DNA from: Candidatus Symbiothrix sp.
Lineage (GTDB): Bacteria > Bacteroidota > Bacteroidia > Bacteroidales > Azobacteroidaceae
NCBI GenBank assembly: GCA_031270525.1
Contig: JAISXN010000199.1
Coordinates: 1 to 8,851, forward strand
Direction: 5' to 3'
DNA: 8,851 nt
Below, in pieces: positions 6,587 through 8,851 of the stretch. The notes beneath the pieces are model-generated. The model made no database searches. It saw nothing but the letters and a program-made list of their open reading frames with translations, and was not told the DNA's origin. A program made the position numbers and the translations under genes. The number at the start of each line of letters is the position of its first letter. The stretch's first letter is position 1.

Positions 6587-6617
6587 CAAAGGTAAAATAT
6601 TTTTTGCAAAAAAACAA
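6587..6617 (-). promoter_or_regulatory. Bacteroidota-type promoter of rpmH
   Basis: On the minus strand there is a -7 element TACCTTTG (6594-6587), a close match to TAnnTTTG, and a TTG (6617-6615) exactly 20 bases upstream, matching the usual -33 to -7 spacing of the Bacteroidota housekeeping sigma factor. The rpmH ATG lies about 45 bases downstream, leaving a short AT-rich leader. Confidence 0.8.
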
Positions 6618-6648
6618 GTATTTACTCACATTTTACTTCGCGCTTGTT
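6608..6648 (-). terminator. Probable terminator of the galM-permease unit
   Basis: On the minus strand AACAAG (6648-6643) and CTTGTT (6618-6613) form a 6-bp stem that begins 3 bases after the permease stop. It is followed by a run of seven T (6614-6608, partly shared with the stem). The loop is long (24 bases), so the hairpin is weaker than the rpmH terminator. It overlaps the -33 TTG of the rpmH promoter. Confidence 0.4.
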
Positions 6649-6651
6649 ATT

Positions 6652-7965
6652 CTATTTTACGGAAATATCTTTATTAACATTTTTACTCCCGATAAGTGCA
6701 TAATACAACAAGTACGCCAAACCGATCAAAATCACCCAATAACTTGACAAGTAGCTTGTTATGTTAGAACCAAGCAAATCTACTATTTTGCCTTGGAGTG
6801 AAGGCAGAATACCGCCGCCGCAAACCATTACCATGAAAATACCGGTTGCCGCCGCCAAATATTTACCCAAACCTTCTACGGCCATGTTGAAAATACTACC
6901 CCACATAATGGAAGTGCAAAGTCCTACCAATACTAAAAACAATGCATTTATGGGAACGGCCAACATTCCGAAAGAGATAACGCCCGCTTCGCTTTTTAAT
7001 ACCGGTAAAGCTACTTCCCTACTGCTCGGAGAGAATATGGCTAAAAGGACAAGTACAATACCTAAAGCTGAGGTTGCCGTGAGCATAAGTTTACTCGAAA
7101 CTTTATTTCCGATGGAAGCGCCTAACAATCGTCCTACGAGCATCAAAAGCCAGTAAGTTCCCGCCACAAAACCGGCTGTGGTCGTGTTCAACGGATGAGG
7201 AATGTTGGGGTCGACAAGAAGATAATTCATATATTGCGGAGTGCCTACTTCAATGCCTACATAAACAAAAATACCGATAGCGCCCAAAATGAAGTGTTGG
7301 AATTTCAGAACGCCGAACATCAGTTTGCCGAGAGGTTCCGTAAGTTTTTCCGAAGTCGGTTCAGGGATTCTAACTAAGTAGAGTACGACAAACACGACAG
7401 CAAAAACAGCCATTGCGGCATACATGAACGGGAAAATGTTTGTAATCTGGGCTTTGACCGCGTCGCCAATCAGGATACCGACCAGCATGGGCGTCAATGT
7501 CGCCATAACGGAATTGAACGAACCGCCAACCTGAATCAGTTGGTTTCCTTTGTTTCCGCCTCCACCGAGCGTGTTAAGCATGGGGTTAACGACCGTGTTG
7601 AGCAAACACATCGAGAAACCGGCTACGAAAGCGCCGAGAAGGTAAACCCAAAAAGCAATATCCTGACCCGAATAGCCTGAAAGATATTGGATAAATATAC
7701 CCAAAAATCCGACTGCGATGGCTATCAATGCCGTTCTTTTGTACCCGATTCTTTGTAGCAGGATACCGGAAGGTATTCCCATAACGGCATAAGCGATGAA
7801 GTTTGCTGCATTTCCGAGACTTCCCTGAAAGTTAGATACTCCAAATTGCGCTTTTAATACGATACCCATAGGAGCTGCCAGATTGGTAACGAACGAAATC
7901 ATACCAAACAGCAAAATCATCATAACGATGGGCAAAGTGTAATTTTGTTGTTGTTCTTTTGTCAT
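6652..7965 (-). CDS. MFS sugar permease, FHS (fucose/galactose/glucose:H+ symporter) type
   Basis: This inner-membrane protein of 437 residues has about twelve hydrophobic helices and a short charged end (GSKNVNKDISVK). It carries the MFS loop 2-3 signature in the form GIPSGILLQRIGYKR (63-77) and the FHS-type stretch NPMLNTLGGGGNKGNQ (127-142) followed by GGSFNS, as in FucP and GluP/GlcP relatives. Members import a hexose, or in some Bacteroides a pentose, with a proton. The exact sugar cannot be read from sequence. The gene lies 37 nt after galM, with no promoter motif in the gap, so the two are probably co-transcribed. That pairing favours an aldose with an anomeric centre served by mutarotase, such as galactose, glucose or arabinose. 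No galactokinase or isomerase gene follows; the next gene is rpmH. The ATG at 7965 starts MTKEQQQNYTLPIV, a normal family beginning. Confidence 0.9.
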   Translation of the reverse strand: MTKEQQQNYTLPIVMMILLFGMISFVTNLAAPMGIVLKAQFGVSNFQGSLGNAANFIAYAVMGIPSGILLQRIGYKRTALIAIAVGFLGIFIQYLSGYSGQDIAFWVYLLGAFVAGFSMCLLNTVVNPMLNTLGGGGNKGNQLIQVGGSFNSVMATLTPMLVGILIGDAVKAQITNIFPFMYAAMAVFAVVFVVLYLVRIPEPTSEKLTEPLGKLMFGVLKFQHFILGAIGIFVYVGIEVGTPQYMNYLLVDPNIPHPLNTTTAGFVAGTYWLLMLVGRLLGASIGNKVSSKLMLTATSALGIVLVLLAIFSPSSREVALPVLKSEAGVISFGMLAVPINALFLVLVGLCTSIMWGSIFNMAVEGLGKYLAAATGIFMVMVCGGGILPSLQGKIVDLLGSNITSYLSSYWVILIGLAYLLYYALIGSKNVNKDISVK

Positions 7966-8002
7966 AAATTGTATATTTAATAGTTTACTAATATATTGAT
8001 TG

Positions 8003-8851
8003 TCATTTTTCTACGGAGAACTTAAATATTGTCCGGCTTTCATATACTTCTTCCGGATGCAAGACCGTGCTTGGATAATCCGGATGATGAATGCTGTCGG
8101 GAAAATGCTGTGTTTCCAAACAGAAAGCCGAACGTTTCGGATAATGATGTCCGTTTTTGCCTGGGAAACTGCCGTCTAAGTAATTACCGGTATAAAGCAC
8201 GATGCACGGTTCGGTGGTCAGGATTTCCAGGGCGATTCCCGTTTTCGGAGAAACTACTTTGGCGCACAATGTCAATGCATTATCTTTTTTACCCAAGTCA
8301 AAAGGATGGTCATAACCGTTTCCAAAAATCAGTTGCGTATCTTTTTCCCCAATTCTTTCGCCGATTGTGTGCGGTGCGCGGAAATCGAAAGGCGTTCCCT
8401 CCACCTTTTCCGGTTTGCCGAAAGGAATTGCAACATCGCTGGTCGGCAGATAAGATTCGGCGTTGATTTGCAATTCATGATCGCCGATATATGGGTCGCC
8501 TTCGCCCGACAGATTAAAATAGGAGTGATTGGTCAGGTTATGAATCGTTGTTTTATCGGTAGTTACCCGATAGTCGATTTCGAGGGCATTCTCGTCCGTC
8601 AGTTTGTAAATAACCGTTGCGGATAAGTTTCCGGGAAAACCTTCTTCTCCGTCTTTGGAAAGATAGGAAAGTTTCAGCGTTTTTTCATCTGTTTGTTCGG
8701 CGTCCCAAACTACGGAATTGAAGCCTTTTATACCGCCGTGCAAATTATTGGGGCCATTGTTTATTGCCAACCTGTATTCTTTTCCGTCCAGTTCAAAGCG
8801 GCCGCCGGCAATTCGTCCCGCCGTACGTCCGCAAATCGCGCCGAAATAGGG
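8003..8851 (-). CDS. galM: Aldose 1-epimerase (mutarotase), 5' end outside the window
   Basis: The enzyme interconverts alpha and beta anomers of aldoses such as galactose and glucose. The reading frame is open to the right edge. The first codons visible read PYFGAICGRTAGRIAGGRF, which is family sequence, so the true start is upstream and the TTG at 8770 is not the start. The 282 residues seen include GRTAGRI (8-14), NNLHGG (35-40, His38), LTNHSYFNLSG (His109, probable general acid) and CLETQHFPD with Glu246, the probable general base. Usual length is about 340-380, so some 60-90 residues are missing. Any signal peptide would be in the missing part, so a periplasmic or cytoplasmic location cannot be told. 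It precedes the sugar permease by 37 nt, probably in one transcript. Confidence 0.93.
   Translation of the reverse strand, partial: PYFGAICGRTAGRIAGGRFELDGKEYRLAINNGPNNLHGGIKGFNSVVWDAEQTDEKTLKLSYLSKDGEEGFPGNLSATVIYKLTDENALEIDYRVTTDKTTIHNLTNHSYFNLSGEGDPYIGDHELQINAESYLPTSDVAIPFGKPEKVEGTPFDFRAPHTIGERIGEKDTQLIFGNGYDHPFDLGKKDNALTLCAKVVSPKTGIALEILTTEPCIVLYTGNYLDGSFPGKNGHHYPKRSAFCLETQHFPDSIHHPDYPSTVLHPEEVYESRTIFKFSVEK

Noticed and set aside
6273..6651. A riboswitch or small RNA in the 379-base region around rpmH
   Set aside because: The region is fully explained by the rpmH gene, its promoter and terminator, and the promoter of the next operon; no further structured element is evident.
8003..8770. 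galM starting at the TTG at 8770 as a complete 255-residue gene
   Set aside because: The 27 codons upstream of it to the window edge are clear family sequence (GRTAGRI block), so the gene is cut by the window and not shortened.
1..8851. CRISPR array, tRNA, rRNA, defence or phage genes
   Set aside because: No regularly spaced direct repeats, no tRNA-like cloverleaf and no recognisable defence or phage proteins were found on either strand.

Overview
The window looks like chromosomal DNA of a member of the Bacteroidota, most likely the order Bacteroidales. Three things point there. The protein sequences, as I recall the families, resemble Bacteroidales forms of NadE, Ddl, the HRDIILD-type acyltransferase and L34. 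The promoters have the Bacteroidota -7 form TAnnTTTG (TACCTTTG before rpmH, TATTTTTG before the PASTA gene). No clear Shine-Dalgarno sequences precede the genes. Genus cannot be decided from this window.

Layout, left to right. Positions 1-207 (+) hold the C-terminal end of a Y1 (IS200-like, REP-associated) transposase. It is followed at 217-312 by a cluster of three palindromes that look like the REP elements such transposases accompany. From 439 to the right end every gene is on the minus strand, so it is transcribed right to left. In transcription order the genes are: galM (mutarotase, cut by the window end), a sugar MFS permease of the FHS type, a probable terminator, rpmH (ribosomal protein L34, 50 aa) with its own promoter and a strong intrinsic terminator, then a tightly packed five-gene run. 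That run is a membrane-anchored PASTA protein, an RluD-type pseudouridine synthase, ddl, a PlsC-like acyltransferase and glutamine-dependent nadE. Its junctions are a 1-nt overlap, a 3-nt gap, a 1-nt gap and a 4-nt overlap, which indicates one translationally coupled operon read from the promoter near 6302.

How the genes fit together. galM plus the permease form a sugar uptake and anomer-conversion pair. The five-gene run joins envelope building (PASTA protein, D-Ala-D-Ala ligase, phospholipid acyltransferase) with rRNA modification and NAD synthesis. These are housekeeping functions and I see no defence system, CRISPR array, tRNA or rRNA.

The less ordinary content is repetitive. Besides the REP cluster next to the transposase remnant, two palindromes lie in frame inside essential genes. 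One (1459-1477) is in the interdomain linker of nadE. The other (4524-4540) is in an unusual N-terminal extension of Ddl, and the 10-mer beside it also occurs in the REP cluster. These suggest past insertion of small palindromic repeats into coding sequence, but this rests on inspection only.
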